64,000 nucleotides of DNA from Acidobacteriaceae bacterium KBS 146 (GCA_000688615.1 JHVA01000001.1:4819001-4883000), one strand, 5' to 3'; numbered from the stretch's first letter, positions 52,646-61,747 are shown. Numbers and translations: made by a program. Notes: generated from the letters alone by a model not told the origin.

Positions 52646-53676
52646 ATCCACTGGCGCAGCAGAATCCTCATCGGCGGTTCAATCCGCTGAAGCGCGAATG
52701 GGTGCTGGTCTCGCCGCACCGGACGCAGCGTCCGTGGCAGGGGCAGATGGAGAAGCCGGCTCAGCCCGCGGCGCTTCAGTACGATCCGGAATGTTATCTC
52801 TGTCCGGGCAACATGCGCGCCGGCGGGCAGCGCACGGACAACTACACCAGCACGTATGTGTTTGAGAATGACTTTGCGGCGCTCAAGCCGGATGCTCCGT
52901 TGTTTTCTTCCGATGAGGAGGACAAAGGGCTGCTGATCGCCGAGGGCGAGAGCGGTGTCTGCCGGGTTTTGTGTTTTTCGCCGCGCCATGACCTGACGCT
53001 GGCGAAGATGGAGGTCCCGGAGATCCGCAAGGTCGTTGACCTATGGGACGCGCAGACCCAGGAGCTTGGAGCGCGCGACGATATCCGCTACGTCCAGGTC
53101 TTCGAGAACCGCGGAGCGATGATGGGCGCGAGCAATCCGCATCCGCACGGCCAGATATGGGCGAGCCGCTCGGTTCCGAACGAGGCGTTGGTAGAGCAGG
53201 CTGCGCAACAGGCTTATCTCGAAGAGCACGGCTGCTGCCTGCTATGCGCGTACCGTGAGATGGAGGCGAAGCGCGGTGAACGCGTCGTCGCCGCGAACAC
53301 GAGTTTTGTTGCCCTCGTGCCATTCTGGGCGGTGTGGCCGTTTGAAGTGATGATTCTGCCGAAGCGTCACGTCGCGGATCTTGCAGCGATGACGGATGCA
53401 GAGAGGGACGATCTGGCGGCAATGCTGAAGTCGATGACCTCAACCTATGACAAAGTCTTCGACACTCCATTTCCTTACTCCATGGGGCTGCATCCTCAGC
53501 CCTTCGATGGGGAGGACCATCCGGAGTGGCACTTCCATCTGCACTTCTATCCGCCGCTGCTGCGATCAGCGACCGTGCGGAAGTTTATGGTCGGCTTCGA
53601 ACTGCTGGGTTCGCCGCAGCGGGACATTACTCCTGAATCGGCGGCGGAGACTTTGCGGCAGGCAGCGGGGAGGTAG
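52642..53676 (+). CDS. galT: Galactose-1-phosphate uridylyltransferase
   Basis: 344 aa HIT-superfamily enzyme: transfers UMP from UDP-glucose to galactose-1-phosphate. Zn Cys in CYLCPGN, and the nucleophile His in ASNPHPHGQIWAS; second Zn/His region EWHFHLHFYPP. Coupled to galK. A galE gene is not present. Followed by a repeat-rich spacer. Confidence 0.96.
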   Translation: MNPLAQQNPHRRFNPLKREWVLVSPHRTQRPWQGQMEKPAQPAALQYDPECYLCPGNMRAGGQRTDNYTSTYVFENDFAALKPDAPLFSSDEEDKGLLIAEGESGVCRVLCFSPRHDLTLAKMEVPEIRKVVDLWDAQTQELGARDDIRYVQVFENRGAMMGASNPHPHGQIWASRSVPNEALVEQAAQQAYLEEHGCCLLCAYREMEAKRGERVVAANTSFVALVPFWAVWPFEVMILPKRHVADLAAMTDAERDDLAAMLKSMTSTYDKVFDTPFPYSMGLHPQPFDGEDHPEWHFHLHFYPPLLRSATVRKFMVGFELLGSPQRDITPESAAETLRQAAGR

Positions 53677-53696
53677 TTCACCGTACTGCTTTTTGT

Positions 53697-53790
53697 GCAA
53701 AGTCTTCTAAATAAATGGCTTAAGTGTGGACTTGTTTTGCAAAGTCTTGATAATAAATAGCTTGCTGGCAAAGTCTTGAAAATAAATAGG
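53697..53790 (+). repeat. Three-copy direct repeat GCAAAGTCTTnnnAATAAAT
   Basis: Copies begin at 53697, 53739 and 53768, about 22-24 bp each with different spacers. Resembles short arrays seen in other acidobacterial intergenic regions, as I recall; function unknown. Confidence 0.65.
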
Positions 53791-53847
53791 AACGCACTCA
53801 AGGACACCCGCCCCCACTGATGTTTGCGGTGACAGCGGGATATGGAA

Positions 53848-53890
53848 CCGCAGATCCTTCGACTACGCTACGCTTCGCTCAGGATGACAC
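53848..53890 (+). repeat. Dispersed repeat CCGCAGATCCTTCGACT...CAGGATGACA, copy 1
   Basis: Begins with CCGCAGATCCTTCGACT and ends with CTCAGGATGACAC. Other copies are at 54088, 56005 (inside a gene), 57442 and 58543. It forms part of a duplicated ~115-bp block. Confidence 0.8.
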
Positions 53891-54087
53891 TCTCAGGGTG
53901 AGGCTGGGCTGAGGGTTCTCGCTTCGCTCAAATGACGACTCATGTCGCGATGAAGCTGCGCCATGAATGGGGCACCCGGCGATGAAAGCTGCGCCATGTA
54001 TGCGGCACCCGGCACTGGGCGTCCGGCTGGAACATCGCAATCGATGTTTGTTGCGACAGCGGACTGGGTCGCACCCGGGATATGGAA

Positions 54088-54130
54088 CCGCAGATCCTTC
54101 GACTGCGCTACGCTCCGCTCAGGATGACAC
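54088..54130 (+). repeat. Dispersed repeat CCGCAGATCCTTCGACT...CAGGATGACA, copy 2
   Basis: Nearly identical to copy 1 at an offset of 240 bp, including the flanks GGGATATGGAA and TCTCAGGGTGAGGCTGGG, so the surrounding DNA was duplicated. Confidence 0.8.
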
Positions 54131-54437
54131 TCTCAGGGTGAGGCTGGGCTGAGGGTTCTCGCTTCGCTCGAATGTCGCACTCATGTCGCACTCATGTCGC
54201 GATGGGGTGAAGACTTGTGCTTCGAGTCATGTCGCGATGGGGTGAGGATTCGGTGAGTTCACTGAGGTAGCCGCGGATTTGCTATGGACCCTGTCGGGCT
54301 CTTACTTTTGTTTCATCTTCTTGGTTTAAGTATGACGGATGGACCAGAACTGATCGGCATATGTATGTTGCTGACGGAGTTTGGTTTAGCTTGGAAGAGG
54401 GCTTGACACAATTTCCCTGTATCTCAGGAGCGAGATT

Positions 54438-57410
54438 TTGAAGACAAGGGTTCGTGCAATCGTTGGGTTTCTGCTGGTCACTGGGTTGGCGGCTATTAGC
54501 GCAGCGAAGGGATGGGGGCAGTCGGAGAATAAGCCGATTGATCTTCCGACGAGCAAGCAGATTCTGCCTCCGGTGCCCGGAGGTCCTCAACGGGTAAACA
54601 GCCTCCCGATCTCCATGGCGGTCTCGCCGGATCAACGCTACATCGTGATGGTGAATGCCGGTTACGGCACCTTCGAGTCGCGTTACATGCAATCGCTGGC
54701 GGTACTGGACACGAAGACAGGAAAGGTCGAGGACTTTCCGGAGAGCTGGACTCTGGTGGGAGCGCGGCAGACGCTGTACTCGGGGCTTGCGTTCAGTGGA
54801 GACGGGAGCCATGTGTATGCCAGCCTGGGGTCAGAGACAGATCCTCTGGGCGACGGCGTGGCCAAGATGGGGAGCGGCATCATCGTCTATGGGTTTCGCG
54901 ATGGGAAGATCACTCGCGAGAAGATGATGAAGATCCCGATGCAGCAGCTGGCTTCAGGAAGAAAGACGCTGCTGGTGGGTGGAGTGGAGGGCGATAAGGG
55001 GGTGCCGTTTCCGGCTGCGATTGCGGTGCTGCGCGAGCCCGGCGCAGAGAAGCTGCTGATTGCTGGAAACCTGTCGGACGATGTGCTGTTGATGGATGCT
55101 GCGACAGGTGCGATCGAAAAGCGGTTCGATCTGTCGGAGACGGACGCTGTGCCCTCGACCTATCCGGTAGCGCTGGCGGTTACGAAGGATCAGTCGCGAG
55201 CGTTTGTGGCGTTGTGGAATGCGTCAGAAGTTGTGGAGCTTGATCTGAAGAAGGGGATTGTGGGGCGAAAGCTGGCCTTGTTGAAGCCGATGCTGGCAAC
55301 GGCGGCGGGAACGCATCCTGTGGTGATGGAGATCGCTCCGGACGAGCGCACGATGTATGTGGCGCTGGCAAACCGCGATGCGGTGGCTGCTGTAAATCTG
55401 GAAAAGGGACAGTTCGCGGTCAAGGGATACTTCGACACCCGGCTGCCGGGACAGAGCTACTTTGGCGCGGAGCCGGACGCACTGGCGGTCTCGCAGAATG
55501 GACGCCGTGTTTATGTAGGGAATGCGGCGTCGGATGCCGTAGCGGTGCTGGACGCGACGAAGCTGACTTCGAAGACAGCGAAAAAAGGGATGGTGGAGCC
55601 GCTGGGGTTTGTGCCGACGGAGTGGATGCCGACTGCGATGACGATGCTGCACGGTCGGCTGTATGTCGCCACGGCGAAGGGAAAAGGAACAGGTCCGAAC
55701 AACTTTCCGCAGCGCATCACACCGGAGATGAAGGCACGCTTTAGAAGGTCAAAGTTTACGTATATTCCAACGCTGATCTATGGCTCGGTGGCGACGTTGG
55801 ATGCCGATGAGATGGAGCGCGAGCTTCCGAGGATGACCGCGGCGGTGCTGGAGTCGAACCGGATGAAGGCGGCGGAGGAGAAGATTGCGTTTTCTCCGGA
55901 GGTAATGCGGAAGATTGGGCAGGGAGGTGGAGAAACGGATTCCTCCACACTGCCGCTGCGCGGCTCGGGTCGGAATGACACGGCTGAGGGTATGGGCAGT
56001 GAGACCGCAGATCCTTCGACTTCGCTGCGCTCCGCTCAGGATGACACTGCACAAGGAAAAGCCGGTGGACAGGATGCCTCAAAAAAAGCTGACTGGTCTG
56101 GACCGATTAAGCATGTGATCTACATCATCAAGGAGAACCGCACTTACGATCAGGTGTTTGGCGACCTGGAACAGAATGGCAAGCGCGTGGGGAATGGCGA
56201 CGCGAGCCTGACGATGTATGGGAAAGACATCACACCGAATCAGCATGCGCTGGCGCTGCAGTTTGGCGTGCTGGACAACTTCTATGACTCGGGTGAGGTT
56301 TCAGGTGATGGACACGTCTGGTCGACGGCTGCAATCGGCACGGACTATCTGGAGAGGACGTGGGAGCAGGACTATCGCGGGTCGCAGAGGACATACGACT
56401 TTGAGGGCGTGGTCGCGGAGGGGTATCCGCTGCTGCAGAACATTCCGGACGTGAATGAGCCTTCGAGCGGCTACCTGTGGGGCAATCTGGCGAGGCATGG
56501 GAAGACGTACTATCACTTTGGCGAGTACATCTCGTCGACGTTCTGCGATGTGAAGAAGAGTGGAAGCTCGCAGGAGGGTCCGCTGCTGGAGGGCCTGCAG
56601 TGCGAGAAGGCGTCGATCAAGCCAGGCGAGGCGGTTCCGCCAATGTGGGGCGGGGGAGTGAACAAGTGGCCGTGGGCGATTCCTCTGCTGGCGAAGAACA
56701 TTGCCACGAAGCCGGAGCTGGTTGGGCACTTTGCCGGCTGGAAGAAGGATCACGAAGCCGGCAAGGATACCATGCCGAACTTCATCATCGTAAGGATGGG
56801 CAACGATCATACGGCGGGAACGACACCCGGAGGACCGACGCCGCGATCGTCGGTAGCTGACAACGATCTGGCGATCGGGCGTGTCGTGGATGCGGTGTCG
56901 CACTCGGCCTACTGGGACGACACAGCGTTGTTCATCCTTGAGGACGATGCGCAGAACGGGGCCGATCATGTGGATGCTCATCGCAGCGATGCGCTGGTGA
57001 TCAGCAAGTACGCTCCGCGCAGGGCGGACGGCAGCGCGTTTGTGGATAGCCGCTTCTACTCGACGGTGAGCGTGATCCGGACGATGGAGACTCTGCTGGG
57101 GCTTCCTCCGATGAACAACAATGACGCGTTCAGCTCGATGATCAGCCCGCTGTTTACAGGGCCGGGAGACCAAAAGCCATTTACGGCGAACTACATGAAT
57201 CGCGATAACGGTCTGATCTATACGGCGAACCCGAAGGCGGGTCCAGGGGCGAAGGAGTCGGCAAAGATGGACTTCAGGCATGCGGATCGGGCCGATCCGG
57301 TGAAGTTGAACGTTATTCTATGGATGGATGCGATGGGCGATAAGCCTGTCCCGGCGATGCTGCTGGAGAAGAGAAAGAGTGCGAAGAAAGATGACGATGA
57401 TGACGACTGA
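54438..57410 (+). CDS. YncE-type beta-propeller / phosphoesterase fusion, secreted
   Basis: 990 aa. Signal peptide (MKTRVRAIVGFLLVTGLAAI, then SAAKGWG), YVTN/YncE-like propeller (about residues 45-460; AVSPDQRYIVMVNAGYGT and GRRVYVGNAASDAVAVLD). The phosphoesterase domain (PF04185 type, about 555-930) starts KHVIYIIKENRTYDQVFGDL and includes GNDHTAGTTPGGPTPRSSVADND and FILEDDAQNGADHVDAHRSD, with metal-binding Asp/His. The tail is acidic (KKDDDDDD). TTG start at 54438 with AGGAG 7 nt upstream. The linker (about residues 499-536) is encoded by dispersed repeats. It may cleave phosphate esters in the periplasm. Confidence 0.9.
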   Translation: MKTRVRAIVGFLLVTGLAAISAAKGWGQSENKPIDLPTSKQILPPVPGGPQRVNSLPISMAVSPDQRYIVMVNAGYGTFESRYMQSLAVLDTKTGKVEDFPESWTLVGARQTLYSGLAFSGDGSHVYASLGSETDPLGDGVAKMGSGIIVYGFRDGKITREKMMKIPMQQLASGRKTLLVGGVEGDKGVPFPAAIAVLREPGAEKLLIAGNLSDDVLLMDAATGAIEKRFDLSETDAVPSTYPVALAVTKDQSRAFVALWNASEVVELDLKKGIVGRKLALLKPMLATAAGTHPVVMEIAPDERTMYVALANRDAVAAVNLEKGQFAVKGYFDTRLPGQSYFGAEPDALAVSQNGRRVYVGNAASDAVAVLDATKLTSKTAKKGMVEPLGFVPTEWMPTAMTMLHGRLYVATAKGKGTGPNNFPQRITPEMKARFRRSKFTYIPTLIYGSVATLDADEMERELPRMTAAVLESNRMKAAEEKIAFSPEVMRKIGQGGGETDSSTLPLRGSGRNDTAEGMGSETADPSTSLRSAQDDTAQGKAGGQDASKKADWSGPIKHVIYIIKENRTYDQVFGDLEQNGKRVGNGDASLTMYGKDITPNQHALALQFGVLDNFYDSGEVSGDGHVWSTAAIGTDYLERTWEQDYRGSQRTYDFEGVVAEGYPLLQNIPDVNEPSSGYLWGNLARHGKTYYHFGEYISSTFCDVKKSGSSQEGPLLEGLQCEKASIKPGEAVPPMWGGGVNKWPWAIPLLAKNIATKPELVGHFAGWKKDHEAGKDTMPNFIIVRMGNDHTAGTTPGGPTPRSSVADNDLAIGRVVDAVSHSAYWDDTALFILEDDAQNGADHVDAHRSDALVISKYAPRRADGSAFVDSRFYSTVSVIRTMETLLGLPPMNNNDAFSSMISPLFTGPGDQKPFTANYMNRDNGLIYTANPKAGPGAKESAKMDFRHADRADPVKLNVILWMDAMGDKPVPAMLLEKRKSAKKDDDDDD
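55936..56047 (+). repeat. Two dispersed repeats translated inside the YncE/phosphoesterase gene
   Basis: 55936-55982 has the GGATTCCTCCACACTGCCGC...GGTCGGAATGACAC type; 56005-56047 is a copy of CCGCAGATCCTTCGACT...CAGGATGACAC. Both are read in frame as SSTLPLRGSGRNDTAE and ETADPSTSLRSAQDDTA, in the linker between the two domains. Confidence 0.85.
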
Positions 57411-57441
57411 GTGAGCTGGTTCTGGTGCGTTGCATGAGCAA

Positions 57442-57561
57442 CCGCAGATCCTTCGACTGCGGCTGCGCCTTCGCTCAGGATGACACCGTCTTGGGGTTTG
57501 CCTCTGGACTTTGAGGCGGCACAGATGAAGTACAGGAATTCTCCGTGTCCCTCAGAATGAC
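57442..57561. repeat. Two dispersed repeats between the fusion gene and manA
   Basis: 57442-57487 is a CCGCAGATCCTTCGACT...CAGGATGACAC copy. 57527-57561, on the opposite strand, is a GTCATTCTGAGG...GAGAATT copy. No gene in the 209-bp gap. Confidence 0.7.
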
Positions 57562-57619
57562 CAGCGTATTCTGCGAAGAGGGATGACTGCACAGGAAAGA
57601 TAGATTGGATGGAGGAGTT

Positions 57620-58528
57620 ATGGGAGTTGCGCCGTTTCGGTTGAAGCCGTGGTTTAGCCCGCGGCCGTGGGGAAGAAAGAGTCTGAAGCCGTGGTATGAC
57701 GATCCGGGTACAACGGAGCTTGTGGGAGAGGCATGGCTGACGGGGCCGCAGTGCGTGGTGGAAGAGGGCGAGCTTGAGGGCAAGACCCTGGCCGGCCTTG
57801 GATCGGAGATGGGCGGGGAGTTTCCGCTGCTGGTGAAGCTGCTGTTTCCGAATGAGAAGCTTTCGGTACAGGTGCATCCGGACGATGCGCAGGCGCAGGC
57901 TGCAGGGGAGACTCGCGGCAAGACGGAGTGCTGGTATGTGCTGGAGGCGGAGCCGGGTGCTTCTGTAATGCTGGGACTGAAGCCCGGCGTCGATGCGAAG
58001 ATGCTGGAAGCTTCGGTCGCGGATAACACGATGGAAGACCTAATCGAGAAGGTTCCGGTGAGTGTCGGCGACATGCTGTTTGTCGATGCAGGGACCGTGC
58101 ATGCCATTGGGCCGGGTGTGGTTCTGCTGGAGACGCAGCAGACTAGCGACGTTACTTATCGGCTGTATGACTATGGGCGTCCGAGAGAGCTGCACCTGGA
58201 GCAGGGGCTGAAGGTGATCCGGCCGAAGACGCAGGCGGGCAAGGTTGCGCCGAAGGAGATGGGCGGGTTCACCAGACTGATCGAGCAGAAGTATTTTGTC
58301 GTCGACCGGTTTGAACTGGGAAGAATGGAAGAGAAGAGCCTGACCCTGGATGGCCCTGGATGCCTTGTAGGACTGAAGGGGAACGTGTGGGTGGTGACGC
58401 CGGGCAGCGAGGTCGAGCTGGAGCCAGGAAAGGCTGTGGTGATTCCTGCTGGCACGGGACAAGTGATTGTGGATGCCGAAGAGGGTGCTACGTTTGTGCG
58501 GTGTGTGGCGCCAGCGGAGAAGCCGTAG
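57620..58528 (+). CDS. manA: Mannose-6-phosphate isomerase, class I
   Basis: 302 aa cupin metalloenzyme that interconverts mannose-6-P and fructose-6-P. Zn ligands: Gln/His in LSVQVHPDDAQAQ, Glu in KTECWYVLEA, His in DAGTVHAIGPG; catalytic Arg in TYRLYDYGR. Supplies GDP-mannose precursors for the 33-36 kb sugar-nucleotide operon. The start at 57620 has GGAGGAG immediately upstream; a TTG at 57605 is less likely. Confidence 0.93.
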   Translation: MGVAPFRLKPWFSPRPWGRKSLKPWYDDPGTTELVGEAWLTGPQCVVEEGELEGKTLAGLGSEMGGEFPLLVKLLFPNEKLSVQVHPDDAQAQAAGETRGKTECWYVLEAEPGASVMLGLKPGVDAKMLEASVADNTMEDLIEKVPVSVGDMLFVDAGTVHAIGPGVVLLETQQTSDVTYRLYDYGRPRELHLEQGLKVIRPKTQAGKVAPKEMGGFTRLIEQKYFVVDRFELGRMEEKSLTLDGPGCLVGLKGNVWVVTPGSEVELEPGKAVVIPAGTGQVIVDAEEGATFVRCVAPAEKP

Positions 58529-58542
58529 CCGCTGTGGGCTGA

Positions 58543-58606
58543 CCGCAGATCCTTCGACTGAAGCCAATGGCGATGACACCGCCATTGGCTTCAGTCAGGA
58601 TGACAC
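58543..58606 (+). terminator. Repeat-embedded hairpin, likely terminator of manA
   Basis: A copy of the CCGCAGATCC repeat whose centre is replaced by a perfect 16-bp stem (58557-58572 with 58580-58595) and a 7-nt loop. It starts 14 nt after the manA stop and is followed by TTCTTTTTC. Confidence 0.65.
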
Positions 58607-58648
58607 TTCTTTTTCATAACAGCGATTCGTTGAATAAGCCGGACAGAA

Positions 58649-59506
58649 TTAGCGGAGGAATACCGCTAATTCTGAGGCCGCGTTGCGGAGATGCGGAAGA
58701 AAGCGGGTCTGCATCTCGAGCGCAGAGATGCGCGGCGCGCTTCCGCTGAGGTTGATGGTGGCTACTGCGCGACCGCTGGGGGCGAAGACGGGAACGGCGA
58801 GGGAGCGCAGGCCGACCTCGTATTCCTGATCGCAGAGGGCGTAGCCGTTGCGGCGAATATTGCGCAGCAGCATCCGCAGCTTTTCCACCGAGGTGACGGT
58901 CCGGGTCGTGTGCGGAACGAGATTGACGCGGGAGAGATAGGCTTCAATCTGCTCGGGTGGAAGATAGGCGAGCAGGATGCGTCCCATGCTGGTGCAGTAG
59001 GCAGGGAGGCGGCTGCCGATGTGGAGATCCACTGCCATGACGCGGTTGACGGTGGTGCGGGCGACGTAGACGATGTCGTCGCCATCGAGCGTGGCCACGG
59101 AGAAGGATTCGCGCAGGGCTGCAGACATGCGCTCGAGGATGGGCTGGGCTGCCGAAGAGAGCGTGCTCGATGCGGTATAGGTGTGGGACAAGGTCAACAT
59201 GCGCGGACGCAGGGAGTAGCGCGAACCGTCTTCTGCCCCAGCGAAGCCGAGCTTGGTGAGGGTATAGAGACATCGCCGGACGGCGGCGCGGGAGAGGCCG
59301 GTGCGCACGCTGAGCTGCGAGATGGTCATCTGGGGATTCTGCTGGGTGAATGCCTGGATAACAATAAGACCTCGCGCGAGCGAGGTCATGAAGTTTGGGT
59401 CTCCGGTAAAGGCGTCGAGCGAGGCTGCTGGCGTCTGCTTTTGAGTGGGAGGTACAGGAGAAGAACTTGGTTCGGGAGAGAGCGGACGGCGCGGCATGGT
59501 ACTCAT
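58649..59506 (-). CDS. IclR family transcriptional regulator (PcaR/PobR type)
   Basis: 285 aa. N-terminal winged HTH (about residues 40-95; LARGLIVIQAFTQQNPQMTISQLSVRTGLSRAAVRRCLYTL) and a C-terminal IclR effector domain with VYVARTTVNRVMAVDLHIGSRLPAYCTSMGRILLA, as in regulators of the beta-ketoadipate pathway. No pca genes are adjacent, so its target is unclear. The first 35 residues are Pro/Ser-rich and probably disordered. Its 3' end overlaps the inverted repeat AGAATTAGCGG/CCGCTAATTCT (58645-58673). The ATG at 59506 has AGGGA upstream. Confidence 0.9.
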   Translation of the reverse strand: MSTMPRRPLSPEPSSSPVPPTQKQTPAASLDAFTGDPNFMTSLARGLIVIQAFTQQNPQMTISQLSVRTGLSRAAVRRCLYTLTKLGFAGAEDGSRYSLRPRMLTLSHTYTASSTLSSAAQPILERMSAALRESFSVATLDGDDIVYVARTTVNRVMAVDLHIGSRLPAYCTSMGRILLAYLPPEQIEAYLSRVNLVPHTTRTVTSVEKLRMLLRNIRRNGYALCDQEYEVGLRSLAVPVFAPSGRAVATINLSGSAPRISALEMQTRFLPHLRNAASELAVFLR

Positions 59507-59723
59507 GAGGTCCCTTTCCGGCCGGATGTTCGCGGAGGTTGAACGGGCGATAGCCGGACCTCTCTAACGATAAACGCACATCCCTCTCTTTCGCAAGTTT
59601 TGGGTCTTCATGCGGAAGAGGCGGACGCTGTGAGAAGATACAGCCGAACGTGTTTCCACAGTGATTTGTGGCAAACACCCCAGTCAGGACAGAACGATTT
59701 AACAGCATAGGAGAAACAGACGC

Positions 59724-61361
59724 ATGCCTACGGCAACCAAGCACATCTCTCTCGTCGACCGCCCAGCCTGGAAGGCGCTTCGGGCTCACTCGGAACAGAT
59801 CCGTGGCAGGCATCTGCGGGAGCTGTTCGCCGAAGACTCGTCCCGCGGGGAGCGCCTGACGGCGGAGGCGGAGGGCATCTTTCTGGACTACTCGAAGAAC
59901 CGCGTGACCGATGAGACGTTGAAGCTGCTGGTGCAGCTGGCGAAGGAGTCCGACCTGCGAGCGCGGTGCGAGGCAATGTTTACCGGCGAGAAGATCAACA
60001 TTACCGAGAACCGTGCGGTCCTGCACGTTGCTTTACGCGCGCCGAAGAGCGAAAAAATCTTTGTCGATGGCGAAGATGTTGTGCCGGAGGTGCACAAGGT
60101 TCTGGACAAGATGGCGGCCTTTGCGGAGCGGGTTCGCAGCGGGGCATGGAAGGGCCACACGGGCAAGCGTATCAAGAACATTGTGAACATCGGCATCGGA
60201 GGCTCGGACCTAGGGCCTGTGATGGCCTATGAGGCGCTCAAGCACTATTCCCAGCGTGACCTGACCTTCCGGTTTGTGTCGAATGTGGACGGAACAGATT
60301 TTGCGGAAGCAGTGCAGGATCTCGATCCTGAGGAGACGCTGTTCCTCGTCGCCTCGAAGACGTTTACCACGCTGGAGACGATGACGAACGCGCACACCGC
60401 GCGTGACTGGGCTTTGAACAAGCTGGGCGACGAGAAAGCAGTGGCGAAGCACTTTGTAGCGATTTCGACCAATGCGAAGGAGGTCGCAAAGTTCGGCATC
60501 GATACGGAGAACATGTTCGGCTTCTGGGATTGGGTCGGGGGACGTTATTCGATGGACTCGGCCATCGGGCTTTCGACGATGATTGCGATTGGCCCCGGTC
60601 ATTTCCGCGAGATGCTGGATGGATTCCATGCGATGGATGTGCACTTCCGCACGACGCCGATCGAGAAGAACCTCCCGGCATTGATGGGTCTGTTGAGCAT
60701 CTGGTACACGGAGTTTTTCGATGCCCAGACGCAGGCGGTGTTGCCGTATGAGCAGTATCTGAAGCGCTTCCCGGCGTATCTGCAGCAGCTGACGATGGAG
60801 TCGAACGGCAAGCACGTGACGCTGGATGGCTCAACCGTGGACTATCAGACGGGACAGATCTACTGGGGAGAGCCGGGGACGAATGGGCAGCACTCCTTTT
60901 ATCAGCTGATCCATCAGGGGACGCGGCTGATTCCGTGCGACTTCATCGGGTTTTACAAGACGCTGAACCCACTGGGGCGGCATCACGACATGCTGATGGC
61001 CAACGTCTTTGCGCAGGCGGAGGCCCTCGCCTTCGGCAAGACGGCAGAGCAGGTGAAGGCCGAGGGAACACCGGACTGGCTGGTTCCGCACCGGGTGTTT
61101 GAAGGGAACCGTCCGTCGAATACGATTCTTACCGAGGTTCTGACGCCGGCAGTGCTGGGCAAGCTGGTCGCGTTGTATGAGCATGCGGTATTCACGCAGG
61201 GCGTCGTGTGGAACATCGACTCGTTCGATCAATGGGGCGTGGAGTTGGGCAAGGTGCTGGCGACCAAGATCCTGGGAGAGCTTGAGGAAAAGGGCGAGCC
61301 GAAGCTGGAGCATGACAGCTCGACGACAAACCTGATCGAGCTTTACCGGAAGAACAAGTAG
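59724..61361 (+). CDS. pgi: Glucose-6-phosphate isomerase
   Basis: 545 aa, the long bacterial/eukaryotic form. Motifs: NIVNIGIGGSDLGPVMAYEAL, FVSNVDGTDFAEAVQDLDPEETLFLVASKTFTTLETM, WDWVGGRYSMDSAIGLS, catalytic His in HQGTRLIPCDFI region and GVVWNIDSFDQWGVELGK (Lys). Interconverts glucose-6-P and fructose-6-P. AGGAG upstream of the ATG. Confidence 0.97.
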   Translation: MPTATKHISLVDRPAWKALRAHSEQIRGRHLRELFAEDSSRGERLTAEAEGIFLDYSKNRVTDETLKLLVQLAKESDLRARCEAMFTGEKINITENRAVLHVALRAPKSEKIFVDGEDVVPEVHKVLDKMAAFAERVRSGAWKGHTGKRIKNIVNIGIGGSDLGPVMAYEALKHYSQRDLTFRFVSNVDGTDFAEAVQDLDPEETLFLVASKTFTTLETMTNAHTARDWALNKLGDEKAVAKHFVAISTNAKEVAKFGIDTENMFGFWDWVGGRYSMDSAIGLSTMIAIGPGHFREMLDGFHAMDVHFRTTPIEKNLPALMGLLSIWYTEFFDAQTQAVLPYEQYLKRFPAYLQQLTMESNGKHVTLDGSTVDYQTGQIYWGEPGTNGQHSFYQLIHQGTRLIPCDFIGFYKTLNPLGRHHDMLMANVFAQAEALAFGKTAEQVKAEGTPDWLVPHRVFEGNRPSNTILTEVLTPAVLGKLVALYEHAVFTQGVVWNIDSFDQWGVELGKVLATKILGELEEKGEPKLEHDSSTTNLIELYRKNK

Positions 61362-61386
61362 AAGTTATTTCCGGAGCACTTGAAAA

Positions 61387-61747
61387 ATGAGCGACGATCC
61401 AAAGGTTACGCAGTCCGTAAAGAAGACGGTAACCTTTGGCGTTGTTTCTGTCTTCCTTGTCGGTGCTGACGGCTATGCTCGCGCTCTGCCTGGGAGCTTG
61501 CCAAGGCTGGCTATCGCGAATGTCTTTTCAGCTGCAGAATTGCGCATGGCTATATCCAGACAGTGTGATGAGCGTCGAGATTCAAGAGAGAAAGCCCCCG
61601 GGCATCACGGGGGTGCGGAATATAGGATCAACGCCGGCGATCGATGTTCAGCTTTCGGAGTATGAGGAACGTAGCTCCGCCTTTCATTTGAAGCCTGCAA
61701 GCAATGATGCTCATGCCAACGACGACGTTTTGCGCGGTCTGCTATGA
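61387..61747 (+). pseudogene. Small membrane protein gene with one-base frameshift
   Basis: Frame 1 begins MSDDPKVTQSVKKTVT at an ATG with GGAG upstream, then turns to non-coding-looking sequence. Dropping one T of the TTT at 61435-61437 gives a smooth continuation: VKKTVTLALFLSSLSVLTAM, a membrane helix, then WLYP...VRNIGSTPAIDVQLSEYEE, in total about 119 aa, ending at 61747. The final part recalls small membrane proteins with a NIGxTPA segment. The alternative is a real short gene from TTG at 61436 with a lipobox-like LCLGAC. The frameshift lies inside an 11-bp inverted repeat. Confidence 0.45.

Larger units (their letters stand above)
53677..54437. other. Repeat-rich spacer without a gene
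   Basis: 761 bp. It holds the three-copy GCAAAGTCTT array (53697-53790) and a ~115-bp duplicated block (53837-53951 and 54077-54200), each with a copy of the CCGCAGATCCTTCGACT repeat. Smaller tandem units lie between: AAGCTGCGCCATG...GGCACCCGGC twice at about 53952-54012, GCACTCATGTC twice at 54177-54198, and GTCATGTCGCGATGGGGTGA twice. No open frame with coding character. The promoter of the next gene is probably at the right end. Confidence 0.6.

Noticed and set aside
53697..53790. Three repeats as a CRISPR or plasmid iteron set
   Set aside because: Only three diverged units, spacers of different lengths, no cas or rep gene nearby.
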